DNA of 64,000 nt, from NCBI GenBank assembly GCA_015099395.1, contig AP024096.1, forward strand, positions 4,216,001 through 4,280,000. The letters run 5' to 3'. Positions 37,278-47,075 of the stretch are shown here, piece after piece. A program made the translations under genes and the position numbers. The stretch is from Ktedonobacteria bacterium brp13 (GTDB lineage Bacteria > Chloroflexota > Ktedonobacteria > Ktedonobacterales > Ktedonobacteraceae). The first letter of the stretch is position 1. Each line of letters starts with the position of its first letter. Below the pieces are notes generated by a model. The model had not been told where the DNA came from. It did not search any database and worked only from the letters and a program-made list of their open reading frames with translations.

Positions 37278-39335
37278 ATGGTGCATAATTTAGAAAACCG
37301 GGAATTCAGTGCCATATCAACTATTTCTGATGCATCTTCCCAATCATCTCGGGCTGATATTTTTATCTGTTGTAGCAACAGCGATAAGAAATATTTAAAA
37401 AAACTAAAAACTTTTTTGAAGATGTATCGCCGTAAAGATACATTGAATATTTGGGATAATCTCAGTATGCAGCCTGGTTTAGTTTTCGAGCAAGAGATAG
37501 AGCAGGCACTGCAATCGGCAAAAGTTGCAGTTTTGCTCATCAGCAATGACTTCTTTGCTAATGATACTATCATCGAGCATATATTACCTCAGGTGATCAC
37601 AGCAGGTCTTAACAAAAACATTACTATTATCAATGTAATTCTTCGCCCCTGTGATTTTGGATATACAGAATTGGCTCAATTTCATCCTGCAAATGATCCT
37701 ACTCGTCCTCTTATAAACATGAGACCAGCAGAACAAGAAGAATGCTGGACAACTACAGCCAAATCGATCCGAGACAGAGTAGCAGAACAGACTGGAACTA
37801 CCTTTGAGCGTTTATTTGGTCAGCCTGAGACCCTGACAACTTCTGCACATCTTTTTTTTGCATGCCGTTATATGCAAAATAAGAATTCGCGAGAGCAAGT
37901 GTTAGGCCGACTTCCTACAGAAATGATTCAAGAAATAGAAGCATTTCGAAATACAACGCAAGATGGTGATAGCATTGATTTCAAGGAAATGCTCAATCTC
38001 GTTAAAATATGCTCTTCTTATCCAGATGGTCTGGAAAAACTTGCATATGCATTGTACCAGTCAGAGCGTGCTTCACAAGCATGGAAAGAGCTTGACAAAT
38101 ACTTGTGCAAAAGCGGCAAAAAACTTGTTACTTACACGAGATGGCAAGAACTCTACGAAATCTTAAAGCCAGTTCAATGGCCGGATCACCTTTTGCGCAG
38201 AGCATACAGAGAGAGCGTTCCTGAAAACTGGGAGATACTCCATGACCATGATGTACATGACAAAATCCAGCCGATCTTAGAGGATCTTACCAGGATACCC
38301 TTTCAAAATAACGGTACATTTCCCATTCTTGAATTCGTTCTGCGCTTGGCCGCTATTGCTGAAGACAGACAAGAGGGATTGCTGCATGATACACTCATAA
38401 CATGGCATCTAGAAAGATGTGGCGATCTAGGTTTAACGGAAAACCAGCGAAAAGCACTGCACGAAAAAGCAAGTCAGAGACAGCAACCCTCCCCTCTCTA
38501 TCTTATCCTTATGCTTGATGAGATCAGCAGTACCACTTTCAATGTTCGGTGCTGGCTTTTAGACGAAAAAAATATTCCTATCCAAAATACTGCTATTGAG
38601 ATACCCGATGAGCCCTATTTACTTGAAGAGATTCCAGATCTCTTTGAGGATTTGCTTGAGAGATGCGAAAATCATCTCCTGGATGACATGGAAAATCTTG
38701 TCATAGAATTCGTTCTCCCACTACAATTGTTATCTTACCCTGTCGATCAATACGCCATTCGAGGTCTTACAAATCTCCAGTCCATTGGTCTCAATCATCA
38801 AGTTGTTGTGAGATCGCTTGAACGGATGCGAAGAAAGAAACGGCAAACTCGCTGGATAAATAAGTGGGAACTCCTGCTAGATTGCATGAAAGATGAACAG
38901 GCTCTTAGCAAAAATAACAGTGCGACATTCGTCTATCAAGAAGAATCCTATAAAGGACAAGAAGCCTTCACAGCATTGCTACAGGGGTCTTCCATTGCCT
39001 GCCTTGTACTACCATGTGTGCCATCAACTACCTCATCCCAGGCCAATGGTGTCCTCACTGCAGTTTTGGAAGCAGGAGTGCCCATTGCGCTGTGGCCAAG
39101 AGAACAAACAGATTATCCGGAAGCTCTTCATGAATGGCTTACGCAATTGGTCTTACAACATCCATTGTCTCAGCTTCCTGCTCTTGTCAAACAACAACGT
39201 CACGAAGCTATTGCGAGTGGAAATAAGCAGCAACATCAAGGACATCACCTGACACGTCTATGGGATGATCCAAATAGATTGCCACAATCCAGACAACTTG
39301 CGGCACCATCACCATCAGCATCGAGAGGAGCATAG
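37278..39335 (+). CDS. TIR domain - effector-associated domain - VMAP-C protein
   Basis: A 685-aa protein. Residues 27-170 form a TIR domain (ADIFICCSNSDKKYLKKLKT; AKVAVLLISNDFFANDTIIE; IINVILRPCDF), in bacteria usually an NAD-cleaving effector. Residues about 190-275 look like an effector-associated adaptor domain (MLNLVKICSSYPDGLEKLAY then ALYQSERASQAWKELDKYL). From about 385 to 640 is a VMAP C-terminal domain (SPLYLILMLDEISSTTFNVR; LVIEFVLPLQLLSYPVDQYA; a late GIPxALWPRE-like segment). VMAP links effectors to a vWA-MoxR NTPase pair. ATG 37278 and GTG 37281 share AAGAGG. First gene of a tight three-gene operon; 2 bp to the next. Confidence 0.85.
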   Translation: MVHNLENREFSAISTISDASSQSSRADIFICCSNSDKKYLKKLKTFLKMYRRKDTLNIWDNLSMQPGLVFEQEIEQALQSAKVAVLLISNDFFANDTIIEHILPQVITAGLNKNITIINVILRPCDFGYTELAQFHPANDPTRPLINMRPAEQEECWTTTAKSIRDRVAEQTGTTFERLFGQPETLTTSAHLFFACRYMQNKNSREQVLGRLPTEMIQEIEAFRNTTQDGDSIDFKEMLNLVKICSSYPDGLEKLAYALYQSERASQAWKELDKYLCKSGKKLVTYTRWQELYEILKPVQWPDHLLRRAYRESVPENWEILHDHDVHDKIQPILEDLTRIPFQNNGTFPILEFVLRLAAIAEDRQEGLLHDTLITWHLERCGDLGLTENQRKALHEKASQRQQPSPLYLILMLDEISSTTFNVRCWLLDEKNIPIQNTAIEIPDEPYLLEEIPDLFEDLLERCENHLLDDMENLVIEFVLPLQLLSYPVDQYAIRGLTNLQSIGLNHQVVVRSLERMRRKKRQTRWINKWELLLDCMKDEQALSKNNSATFVYQEESYKGQEAFTALLQGSSIACLVLPCVPSTTSSQANGVLTAVLEAGVPIALWPREQTDYPEALHEWLTQLVLQHPLSQLPALVKQQRHEAIASGNKQQHQGHHLTRLWDDPNRLPQSRQLAAPSPSASRGA

Positions 39336-39337
39336 AT

Positions 39338-40330
39338 ATGGAACAATGGAGAATCTATACAGGGAAGGGAGAACCTCACGATGGAATACAACATTTACCA
39401 CCACCTCCTCCCTGGCGAGCTTTTAGCGGTCACATCATCGATGCACTTCCACATGAACAAGAAGATGATTTCATGAAGCGCATGCTTGCTCGCGGAGAAT
39501 CATTTCAAGCAAGCGAAGAAGTAGTTGAACTCGTGAATGCTGCTCTGTATCTGAGGCGTCCACTGCTGATAAGTGGAAAGCCTGGATATGGTAAATCATC
39601 TCTTGCCTATGCTATCGCTCGTGAATTGAAACTGGGCCCGGTACTACGTTGGTCAATCACAACACGTACGACACTAGCAGATGGCCTTTACTACTACGAT
39701 GCAATTGCTCGTTTGCAGGATACCGCATATAAGAAAGATATCACTTCAGATAGTACACCTCCTGATATTGGCGAATATATACGTCTTGGTCCCCTGGGTG
39801 CGGCTCTCCTGCCAACAAAAATACCACAGGTACTCTTGATTGACGAGATCGACAAAGGCGACATTGACCTGCCAAATGATCTGCTGCATATCTTTGAAGA
39901 GGGCGAATTCGATATTCCAGAACTGGTACGACTTGCACAGCACCAAAAGTCTGTACAGATCTATTATGGGAGAAACAGCATTGCAAAAGTGCCGATAGAC
40001 GATGGCCATATCCGCTGTTCTGCGTTTCCTTTGATCGTCATGACGAGTAACGATGAGCGAGAATTCCCTCCCGCCTTTTTAAGGCGTTGTCTCCGCCTTA
40101 CAATAAAAGAGCCAACAAAGGATGAGCTCATTAATATTGTTGAGGCCCATCTTGGAGCAGAGGCAGCATCACAAGCAAAAGAAATCATTGATGATTTTAT
40201 AAATAAACGACAAAGCGGAGAATTGGCAACGGATCAGCTCTTGAATGCTGTTTACCTTGCTTCTCGTGGTTTTGATACACGTGATAAAAAAGATATTTTC
40301 CAAGCCGTTTTAAGGCATCTCACATCATAG
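39338..40330 (+). CDS. MoxR-family AAA ATPase
   Basis: A 330-aa AAA+ ATPase. Walker A SGKPGYGKSSLAYAIA, Walker B VLLIDEIDKGDIDLPNDLL and sensor-1 IVMTSNDEREFPPAFLRRCL are intact. Members of the MoxR branch act as chaperone-like remodelers of a partner with a vWA domain, here the protein encoded 8 bp downstream. In ternary conflict systems the ATPase is thought to set the threshold for release of effectors. The ATG at 39338 has GAGAGGAG 7 nt upstream. Confidence 0.92.
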   Translation: MEQWRIYTGKGEPHDGIQHLPPPPPWRAFSGHIIDALPHEQEDDFMKRMLARGESFQASEEVVELVNAALYLRRPLLISGKPGYGKSSLAYAIARELKLGPVLRWSITTRTTLADGLYYYDAIARLQDTAYKKDITSDSTPPDIGEYIRLGPLGAALLPTKIPQVLLIDEIDKGDIDLPNDLLHIFEEGEFDIPELVRLAQHQKSVQIYYGRNSIAKVPIDDGHIRCSAFPLIVMTSNDEREFPPAFLRRCLRLTIKEPTKDELINIVEAHLGAEAASQAKEIIDDFINKRQSGELATDQLLNAVYLASRGFDTRDKKDIFQAVLRHLTS

Positions 40331-40337
40331 GAGGAGC

Positions 40338-42992
40338 ATGCTTTCAAAACTTATTGCTGCATTACACGATGCGCACCTTGATATGACGGCAGAAGAAATA
40401 GCCGATACATTATGGTTGGCGTTACAGATGGGTTCGCTACAGGGAGAGGTGGATATTCAGCAAGCAGCTGATGCCACTGATCCCAATACATATGAAAATG
40501 TAGCGGCAGATCAACAATTTCTATCAGTATTACCTGCTCCTTCTATGATGGAAACAACGGCCAGCATTTACCTTCATGCTCAAAATCGTAGCGATAATAC
40601 TATTTCGTATGTCGCAAGTGCTCCCTTTAGAAGTCCTGCAGCGTCAGCTTTACCAAATACTCTGGCACTAGCACGAGCCTTGCGTCCCTTGATGCGCCGT
40701 ATCCCATCGAAAACGGCAGTTGTGCTCAATGAACACGCCACGGCGCAAAGAATAGCTGAAACACGGATGCGTCTGTGGGCTCCCGTCTTTGATCCTGCTC
40801 CTGTACGGTGGTTTGATATTGAACTTGTTGTTGATATTGGGACCTCTATGTTGCTCTGGAAGAAGACCATTGCTGAACTGCAAGCTTTGTTGGAACACCT
40901 GGGAGCATTTCGCAATGTGCGCATCTGGAGGCTGGCTACAAATAATAAAGATCGTGTAGATATATACGCAGGTATCGGTACCACGCAAGAACAGGCACAA
41001 GTGCGCAATCCGAAAGAATTAGTTAATCCTGGCGGATACCGATTAATACTTGTCACATCAGATTGTGTTTCTCCGGCCTGGCATAGCGGCAAAATACAAG
41101 AACTTCTGGATATGTGGGGGCAAAAGAATCTGGTAACGCTCATCCACATGTTGCCTCGACGCCTCTGGCCTCAAACAGTGCTAGAGAATGCTGATATAGT
41201 GCAAATCTATGCATCCCAACCGGAAGCGTCAAATAAAAGCCTCAAAATAAAAAAGACACTCACGTGGGTAGGTGAAGGTTCTCCAATAAAACAATTTCTG
41301 CCTCTGCCCACGCTAACGTTAGAAGCCAGCTCCTTTTCGTCCTGGGCACAGATACTGACTGGTACCCAAAAAACATGGGTCACAGGGGTAATATTTGAAC
41401 AATCTCCGATTGATGTATCGTTGGAGGAGGATATTGCCAGTGATCAGCAAGGAAATGATGCCCTCTCACCCAAAAAACGAGTACAGTTGTTTAGAACCAG
41501 CGCATCTGCGTTGGCTCGTAAACTTGCTGGCCTGCTTGCAGCAGCTCCCATACCAATGAATCTTCCTATAATACGACAAGTCCAGAGCACCATGTTACAA
41601 GAAGCTAATCAGGTACACGTCGCAGAGGTCTTCCTCGGGGGCTTATTAGAAGAGATCTATCGCGATGAAACACATCAAGATCCCGATCAGGTACAGTATG
41701 ACTTCATAACCGGAGTGCGGGATGAGCTCATTAATACAGTGCCAATACCAGATGCGTATCAGGTACTCAGAGAAATTTCTCAATTTGTACAAAATCGCTA
41801 TGGTCAGCCACGAGATTTTCTGGCGTTCATTGCAGCTTCCCAGCAAGGACGAGATCCAGGTTCAGCGATCACACAGGGAAGCCGTCCATTTGCCTATCTC
41901 GAACTAAATACGTTGCGAAGATTTGGTGGACCATTTGTTGAGTTTATTGATGAACTTGAACGGCATATCCAGCGTATAAATGAGCAACACAACGAACTTC
42001 ATAGTAAAGTTGATCCTGATCAGACCGTTTTAGAGTCTCCGAAGGATTACTCAACTGCTCTCATAAGTCCAACTTCCCCAAATCCTTCTTTTATGAATGA
42101 GACATGGTGCAATTTTCACTGGACACCCTGGCTTCCGTTGAATAGCTCAGAGATATCCACAGATCCTGGCATTTATCGGGTCAGAGCTGTCAGCGGAAAT
42201 GAGATTTTTTATATAGGATCGACAGGCCGTAATTTGCGCGAGCGCATTGGTGATTTATACCGTAATGTTATGAACGATCCGATACAGATGCCCTTTAGTG
42301 ATCCACATACCGCTGCACCGACACTGTGGGCATGGAGAGATGCGACAGGCATAGATTTCGAGTGTTCAATACTTTTGCTCCCATCTCAGGAAAACCTGGA
42401 GCTTTTGGTACACTACTTCCTGTGGCAATATCGCTTGGAAAAAGGCGACGCGGCGCTCGCTAATTATGGTCGATCCCATCCATATTATATAAAATCGGGG
42501 AATAGAAGCACAGGACGAAGAGGGTATCGCTTACCAGAAGGATCACCAAACCCTGCTGGAGGACCAGATTTAGAGCCATTACAACTGCATGGCACACCAT
42601 TAGATAGAAATTGGATGGGACTAGAGTGGAGTGAACAATATCCACTTACTGGTGGCAATTTCAAAAATATAGCTTCTTCTCCGGCTGCCTATAAAGTCAT
42701 AGATACAACGGATACGGATACAGAAGAACTCCTCTTTGTTGGATCAACACCTAATCTACGAAAACGACTACAAGACTTGAAGCAGAAAAACTGGGATTAT
42801 CCTCATCCAATGGTAGCATTCGCTCTTCAATCATCGGATCTACTCCATTACCAACTAGCTGAGATGGAAAGTGATCTACTGGGAGGATATTATGAGCAAA
42901 TGAAGAAAGGCCCCAAAGCCCAATTCAAGTTATCGCAACTCGACATCATTACCTCTACGCTATCTGAAACAGATGTAACAGAAAATTTATAA
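40338..42992 (+). CDS. SAV_2336/vWA-like protein with two C-terminal GIY-YIG-type domains
   Basis: An 884-aa protein. Residues 1 to about 480 match the SAV_2336-type vWA module partnered with MoxR and VMAP: LARALRPLMRRIPSK, FDIELVVDIGTSMLLWKKTI, RLILVTSDCVSPAW. After a helical linker, residues 596-700 form a GIY-YIG nuclease-like domain (WTPWLPL; DPGIYRVRA; EIFYIGSTGRNLRERIGDLY; SDPHTAAPTLWAWRD; Glu in QENLELLVHYFLW; ANYGRSHPYY). Residues 760-860 repeat it in weakened form (LEWSEQYPL; AAYKVIDTT; LLFVGSTPNLRKRLQDL; EMESDLLGGYY), with GIY replaced by AYK. The ATG at 40338 follows AGGAGGAGC. Last gene of the operon. The tandem nuclease tail is the most unusual trait of the window. Confidence 0.82.
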   Translation: MLSKLIAALHDAHLDMTAEEIADTLWLALQMGSLQGEVDIQQAADATDPNTYENVAADQQFLSVLPAPSMMETTASIYLHAQNRSDNTISYVASAPFRSPAASALPNTLALARALRPLMRRIPSKTAVVLNEHATAQRIAETRMRLWAPVFDPAPVRWFDIELVVDIGTSMLLWKKTIAELQALLEHLGAFRNVRIWRLATNNKDRVDIYAGIGTTQEQAQVRNPKELVNPGGYRLILVTSDCVSPAWHSGKIQELLDMWGQKNLVTLIHMLPRRLWPQTVLENADIVQIYASQPEASNKSLKIKKTLTWVGEGSPIKQFLPLPTLTLEASSFSSWAQILTGTQKTWVTGVIFEQSPIDVSLEEDIASDQQGNDALSPKKRVQLFRTSASALARKLAGLLAAAPIPMNLPIIRQVQSTMLQEANQVHVAEVFLGGLLEEIYRDETHQDPDQVQYDFITGVRDELINTVPIPDAYQVLREISQFVQNRYGQPRDFLAFIAASQQGRDPGSAITQGSRPFAYLELNTLRRFGGPFVEFIDELERHIQRINEQHNELHSKVDPDQTVLESPKDYSTALISPTSPNPSFMNETWCNFHWTPWLPLNSSEISTDPGIYRVRAVSGNEIFYIGSTGRNLRERIGDLYRNVMNDPIQMPFSDPHTAAPTLWAWRDATGIDFECSILLLPSQENLELLVHYFLWQYRLEKGDAALANYGRSHPYYIKSGNRSTGRRGYRLPEGSPNPAGGPDLEPLQLHGTPLDRNWMGLEWSEQYPLTGGNFKNIASSPAAYKVIDTTDTDTEELLFVGSTPNLRKRLQDLKQKNWDYPHPMVAFALQSSDLLHYQLAEMESDLLGGYYEQMKKGPKAQFKLSQLDIITSTLSETDVTENL

Positions 42993-43200
42993 CTCTCTCA
43001 AGATATCCGAATCCGAAACAACAAGAAGGTATCTATGGTTACTATCACTGCATGTTCATGTCTACCATCCTGCTTACAGACACTAGGTCTACCCCAAAAC
43101 TGGCATAAAAATACCCCTAAATCTGTTCATTTTTGCGCTTCAGCTTTAGGGGTGTGCAGTGGCCTCTCAAAAGGCTTTAACGCTATTTTTCTGGTCTTAA

Positions 43201-43274
<74 letters not shown>

Positions 43275-43540
43275 GTAACATGACTAATTTAGCATGCTTT
43301 ACCCCATTTGTCAACATTGATGACTGACGTTTCTCGCCCTCTGTGCGGGTAAACTAAGAAAAAAAGCAGAAAAGCAGAATGGGATCCTCCCGGTGGATGG
43401 CACCCGTTTACCACCTCTCTTGAATCTGGGCAGGATATCACATAACTGATCTTGAGAATACGATAGCGAATTACGTTTGCGCCCGATCTCAACTGGATGA
43501 CAGTTTGTAATTCGGGCGCTCGGGCGCACATAGCAGCCAA

Positions 43541-44404
43541 TCAGGCCTCTGATAGCTGTTGTTGTGTCGCAATAACGACGTCTTCGAAGAGGTCGCGTTC
43601 GATCCTGTCGTCCAAGCGTGGTTCGGGATAGACACGCGAGAGCGTAACACTGCCCTGCACAAGTGGACCCAGGATATGTCTGAAGCGGCGTACGAGCGCA
43701 GGCATATGCACCTGGCTGGGGTAACAATCCATTGCGCGCCAACTCGGTGCGAGATATCTGGTAACAGCAATCTTCGCTGTTACCGCATCGGTGGCGTCGA
43801 GCGCCGCCACAAAGTCCGTATCGTGATTGCGCCCAGCTCTTCTGGGATCTTTGCCACGCAGCCGCATCAACGCAATCATCAGGCTAAACAGCACTTTTGG
43901 ACCGGTGGTATAGTACAGTTTTTGTGGATGTTCGGGTTCCGACTGCAACTGCTGGAACGCTGCGAGCGTAGCCTGATTGATTTTGATATGGTCGGGATGC
44001 CCATACGCACCGAAGGTGTTGAAGGTTATGACGACCTGGGGGCGCACTCGGCGCATCACTGCAACGACACGCTGTGTCACCTCTTCCAGCGGAGCCTGCC
44101 AGGAGCAATCAGGATGCTCGTTATCGGCACTTCCCATCATGCCACTATCGCGATACCCAAAGGGGACAACTTCGCTAAAACCGGCAGTACTGGTCGCAGC
44201 CTCTAGCTCGGCGAGGCGAAGCTCAGTAATCGAAGCGTAATTGCCCTTTTTAAGAAACTCAGGATCAACGGTGCCCACATCGCCATTCGTGGTGCAGATA
44301 AACGTCGTGTATGCATCTACTTCAGCCATGTAACGCGTCACGAGCGGAACGATACCCAGTTCGTCGTCGGGATGGGCATAACAAAAGAGGATACTCTTCT
44401 TCAT
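43541..44404 (-). CDS. PIG-L family deacetylase (LmbE-like)
   Basis: A 287-aa zinc-dependent N-acetyl deacetylase. The metal site is AHPDDE near the N-terminus (residues 10-15) and HPDH in FGAYGHPDHIKI; TELRLAELEAA is the usual helix. The family removes acetyl from GlcNAc-type substrates, as in mycothiol and bacillithiol synthesis or antibiotic maturation; the substrate here is open. The ATG at 44404 has AGGAGC 11 nt upstream. Stands alone between the tRNA and the HAD gene. Confidence 0.92.
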   Translation of the reverse strand: MKKSILFCYAHPDDELGIVPLVTRYMAEVDAYTTFICTTNGDVGTVDPEFLKKGNYASITELRLAELEAATSTAGFSEVVPFGYRDSGMMGSADNEHPDCSWQAPLEEVTQRVVAVMRRVRPQVVITFNTFGAYGHPDHIKINQATLAAFQQLQSEPEHPQKLYYTTGPKVLFSLMIALMRLRGKDPRRAGRNHDTDFVAALDATDAVTAKIAVTRYLAPSWRAMDCYPSQVHMPALVRRFRHILGPLVQGSVTLSRVYPEPRLDDRIERDLFEDVVIATQQQLSEA

Positions 44405-44658
44405 GTATATACGTAGCTCCTGCTTTATATATAAAAAATTAATCTATCTATACATCATGCTAAAAAACACAGCGCACGAGACAGAAGGTTGCTGCCCCTG
44501 ATGCTGAGTATACACCAATAATGAAGCTATCTGCTATACGGCATCCGGTGAGATCTTTTACGTCCTGTAAGATTCACTGCATTCCATTCACTTACTCGCT
44601 CAGCTAGACGTACTTACAGACGTACCCACAGCCAAAAATCCGTAAAGGTTGGTACAAA

Positions 44659-44704
44659 AAGGACGCCTGATTGATGCATAAAAGAAGACCAATCAGGCGT
44701 CCTT
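44659..44704 (-). terminator. Intrinsic terminator of the HAD gene
   Basis: AAGGACGCCTGATTG (44659-44673) pairs perfectly with CAATCAGGCGTCCTT (44690-44704); read on the minus strand the stem is followed by TTTTTG. It sits 3 bp past the HAD stop codon. The rest of 44405-44658 is without a gene. Confidence 0.85.
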
Positions 44705-44707
44705 CGT

Positions 44708-45403
44708 TTAAGGCTGGATCGTTACACGTTTCTCTTCCTGACGCTGCTCCACACGCTGGATCAATTGCTCTAGCGATAGATCAGCCATCGAGTTCAGGCG
44801 GATATCCGCATGCTCTAATGACAATTGGGCAGTAATTGGATTAGGAATTGCGACACAGACCATGCCAGCATTCTGTGCAGCACGTACTCCATTGGGCGAG
44901 TCCTCAAGCGCAAAGGCTTCGTCTGGCTGCAACTTCAAGGCCGCCAGTGCGGTAAGATACAACTCAGGATGTGGCTTGCGATGCGTCACTTCGTCACCAC
45001 AGATAGTAGCATCGAACTTCTCCAATAAACCGAGCCGCTGCAGATTCCCCTCAACCCACGTACGATCCGAACTCGAAGCCACTGCTATACGTAGACCCAT
45101 ACGCTGCGCAGAGGCAATCGTCGTCTCCACGCCAGGTAACGCCACCTCCTGCTCGATTAGCGCCAGGTGACGCGCATGCGTCCGCTGCTGCAATGGCTCA
45201 CGCGGAATCTTCTTCCCGACGAGCGATTCTAGATATGCATGCGGATCAAAGCCATCCAGACCGGCACCTATACATAAAGCCCATTTCTCTAAGGGCAGCT
45301 CACACTTATATTCATCATAGACTTCACGCCACGATTGTAACGATCCTACCTCAGTATCGATGATAAGACCATCTAGATCAAAGATCAATCCACGAATTGA
45401 CAT
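44708..45403 (-). CDS. HAD-superfamily hydrolase, beta-phosphoglucomutase-like
   Basis: A 231-aa HAD phosphatase. Motif I is FDLDGLIIDTE (nucleophile and acid Asp), motif II IAVASSSDRTWV, the Lys in HRKPHPELY and motif IV ALEDSPNGVRAA. The helical cap follows motif I, as in the beta-phosphoglucomutase/phosphatase group. Acts on a small sugar phosphate, not identifiable here. The ATG at 45403 has GGAGG 10 nt upstream. Confidence 0.92.
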   Translation of the reverse strand: MSIRGLIFDLDGLIIDTEVGSLQSWREVYDEYKCELPLEKWALCIGAGLDGFDPHAYLESLVGKKIPREPLQQRTHARHLALIEQEVALPGVETTIASAQRMGLRIAVASSSDRTWVEGNLQRLGLLEKFDATICGDEVTHRKPHPELYLTALAALKLQPDEAFALEDSPNGVRAAQNAGMVCVAIPNPITAQLSLEHADIRLNSMADLSLEQLIQRVEQRQEEKRVTIQP

Positions 45404-45715
45404 TCCTTATCAACCTCCAACATTTTTTGCTATTAGCATACCCATTATACTGCGTCCTGGCAGAGCATAGAATACAACCCGATCCAGGCAAAATCGCTTC
45501 AAAGCAGCCAATTTCGGTCCATTACACCTTGAAAACAAAAAGGACACCTTTTATACTCAAAGTATCCCATGAAAAAAATACTGGCAGTATTGGCGTTGCG
45601 AGACACGCGAGAAAGACTCTCTATGTCAAGCCCTTTTGAGACCAATTTGAAGCATGAGAAAAAATCAGGCGGAAAGAGGAGGAGAAATGTCTTCAACAAG
45701 GCATGAGCAAGTATA

Positions 45716-45775
45716 CCACGCCGCTCACAGCTGTCAAGCCGCTTCGCTTTCCTTGACAGCCGCTCACTTACGTGG
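45716..45775. repeat. Complex hairpin beside the IS110 element
   Basis: GCTGTCAAG (45730) pairs with CTTGACAGC (to 45760) and the outer CCACG (45716) with CGTGG (to 45775); the intervening parts pair imperfectly. It lies 85 bp past the IS110 transposase stop and may be the element's right-end structure. The rest of 45404-45860 holds no supportable gene. Confidence 0.5.
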
Positions 45776-45860
45776 TCTTTTTTGGGCATGCCAAGTTGAA
45801 AGCCAAAGAACAGCAGGTTTTTTGGCTCGTCTGAGAAGGATGCACCATCATCAAAAGGTG

Positions 45861-47075
45861 CTAAGCCGCTCGGCGTGCATGCTGCTGTTGCGCTTGCTCA
45901 AAGGTGGCCGTCTGATAACACTCTCGATGCAGCCACATGGCAAAGATAATCCTGACCCACGCATTGGCAAGCGCCCGCACGGCGACGGTATGGCTTTTGC
46001 CTTCAGCGCGTTTGTGCCGATAATACTGCTTGGCCCACGGTTCACTTTGCGTTGTCTGCCACGCGAATTGGTGCAAAGCGTTGCGCAAGGGTTTGATACA
46101 GCCCAAGCGGCGATGAGCTTTGGAGTACGTCCCGCTTTGAAACAGGACGGGCGAGGTTCCAGCCAAAGCTTGCAGACTGCTCGCATTCTGGTAGCGAGAG
46201 CGATCATCGCCGATTTCTGCCAGCAGTCGCGGGGCCAGATGTTGGCCTGCACGCGGCAAGCTGGCAAAAATCTCATGGTCTGCGTGGGTCAAAAAAAGGG
46301 CGTCAATCTCCTTGTCATACTGCGCAATTTGCTCGATCAGCGGCAGCAGTTGACTCACCAGTACGACCATCAAACGCGATTTGGCGCGGGTGGTGACGGA
46401 ATCGGCCTGCAAATGGGGTTGGTGCAGCTGCTCAAAAATGGTGAGTGCTACGGTCGTCGGATTGGGATGCTTGCTTTGTCTGAGCACCTCCTGGATCTGT
46501 TTAGACGAAGCGGCCATTGCTTCCTGCGGAGTGGGATAGGTTTGCAAGAACTGCAATGTGCACTTTTGTTGCAGTTTCGTAAACAGTTCCAAGGCAACCG
46601 GGTAATACGCCTTGAGGCAGGCGGTGAGCTGATTGACCAGACGTGTTTGCATCTGGATCAACGCATCTTGATCGCGGGTGAGCAGTTTGAGCTCTCGAAT
46701 CTTCTCGCTATCAGGAATGAGCCGATGCAAATCAGCCAAGTCAGCACGTCCGGTCTTGGCCAGCAAGTAGGCATCAATCGTATCCGTCTTAGCTCCAGAT
46801 GCGGAGCGCCGACGATCAACGGTGCGAGGGTTAACCGGATAGACCGGCCAGCCAGCCTCCAACAGCTGGGCGATCAACAGACCATGCGTGGTCTCGATGA
46901 TACAAGCCATCTGTTCCTTGGACTCCGAGCCAACGATCTGTGCCAAGAAGGTGTTCAGCCTGCTCATTCCTTGAGGATTGTGATCGATACGAAGCGTCCC
47001 GACTTGACGCCCTTTCTCATCAATGACCAAGGCGTCATGGTGCGTGTCCGCCCAGTCAATACCGGCATACCACAT
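45861..47075 (-). CDS. IS110-family transposase
   Basis: A 404-aa RuvC-like DEDD recombinase. The acidic residues are in YAGIDWADTHHD, CIIETTHGLL and GAKTDTIDAYLLA. The C-terminal Tnp_20 domain includes LPRAGQHLAPRLLAEIGDD and LAGTSPVLFQSG with the candidate nucleophile Ser. All are present, so the element may be active. The ATG at 47075 has GAGGAG 8 nt upstream; the long open extension to 47351 lies in the non-coding leader. IS110 elements recombine with little target duplication, guided by a non-coding RNA. Confidence 0.93.
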   Translation of the reverse strand: MWYAGIDWADTHHDALVIDEKGRQVGTLRIDHNPQGMSRLNTFLAQIVGSESKEQMACIIETTHGLLIAQLLEAGWPVYPVNPRTVDRRRSASGAKTDTIDAYLLAKTGRADLADLHRLIPDSEKIRELKLLTRDQDALIQMQTRLVNQLTACLKAYYPVALELFTKLQQKCTLQFLQTYPTPQEAMAASSKQIQEVLRQSKHPNPTTVALTIFEQLHQPHLQADSVTTRAKSRLMVVLVSQLLPLIEQIAQYDKEIDALFLTHADHEIFASLPRAGQHLAPRLLAEIGDDRSRYQNASSLQALAGTSPVLFQSGTYSKAHRRLGCIKPLRNALHQFAWQTTQSEPWAKQYYRHKRAEGKSHTVAVRALANAWVRIIFAMWLHRECYQTATFEQAQQQHARRAA

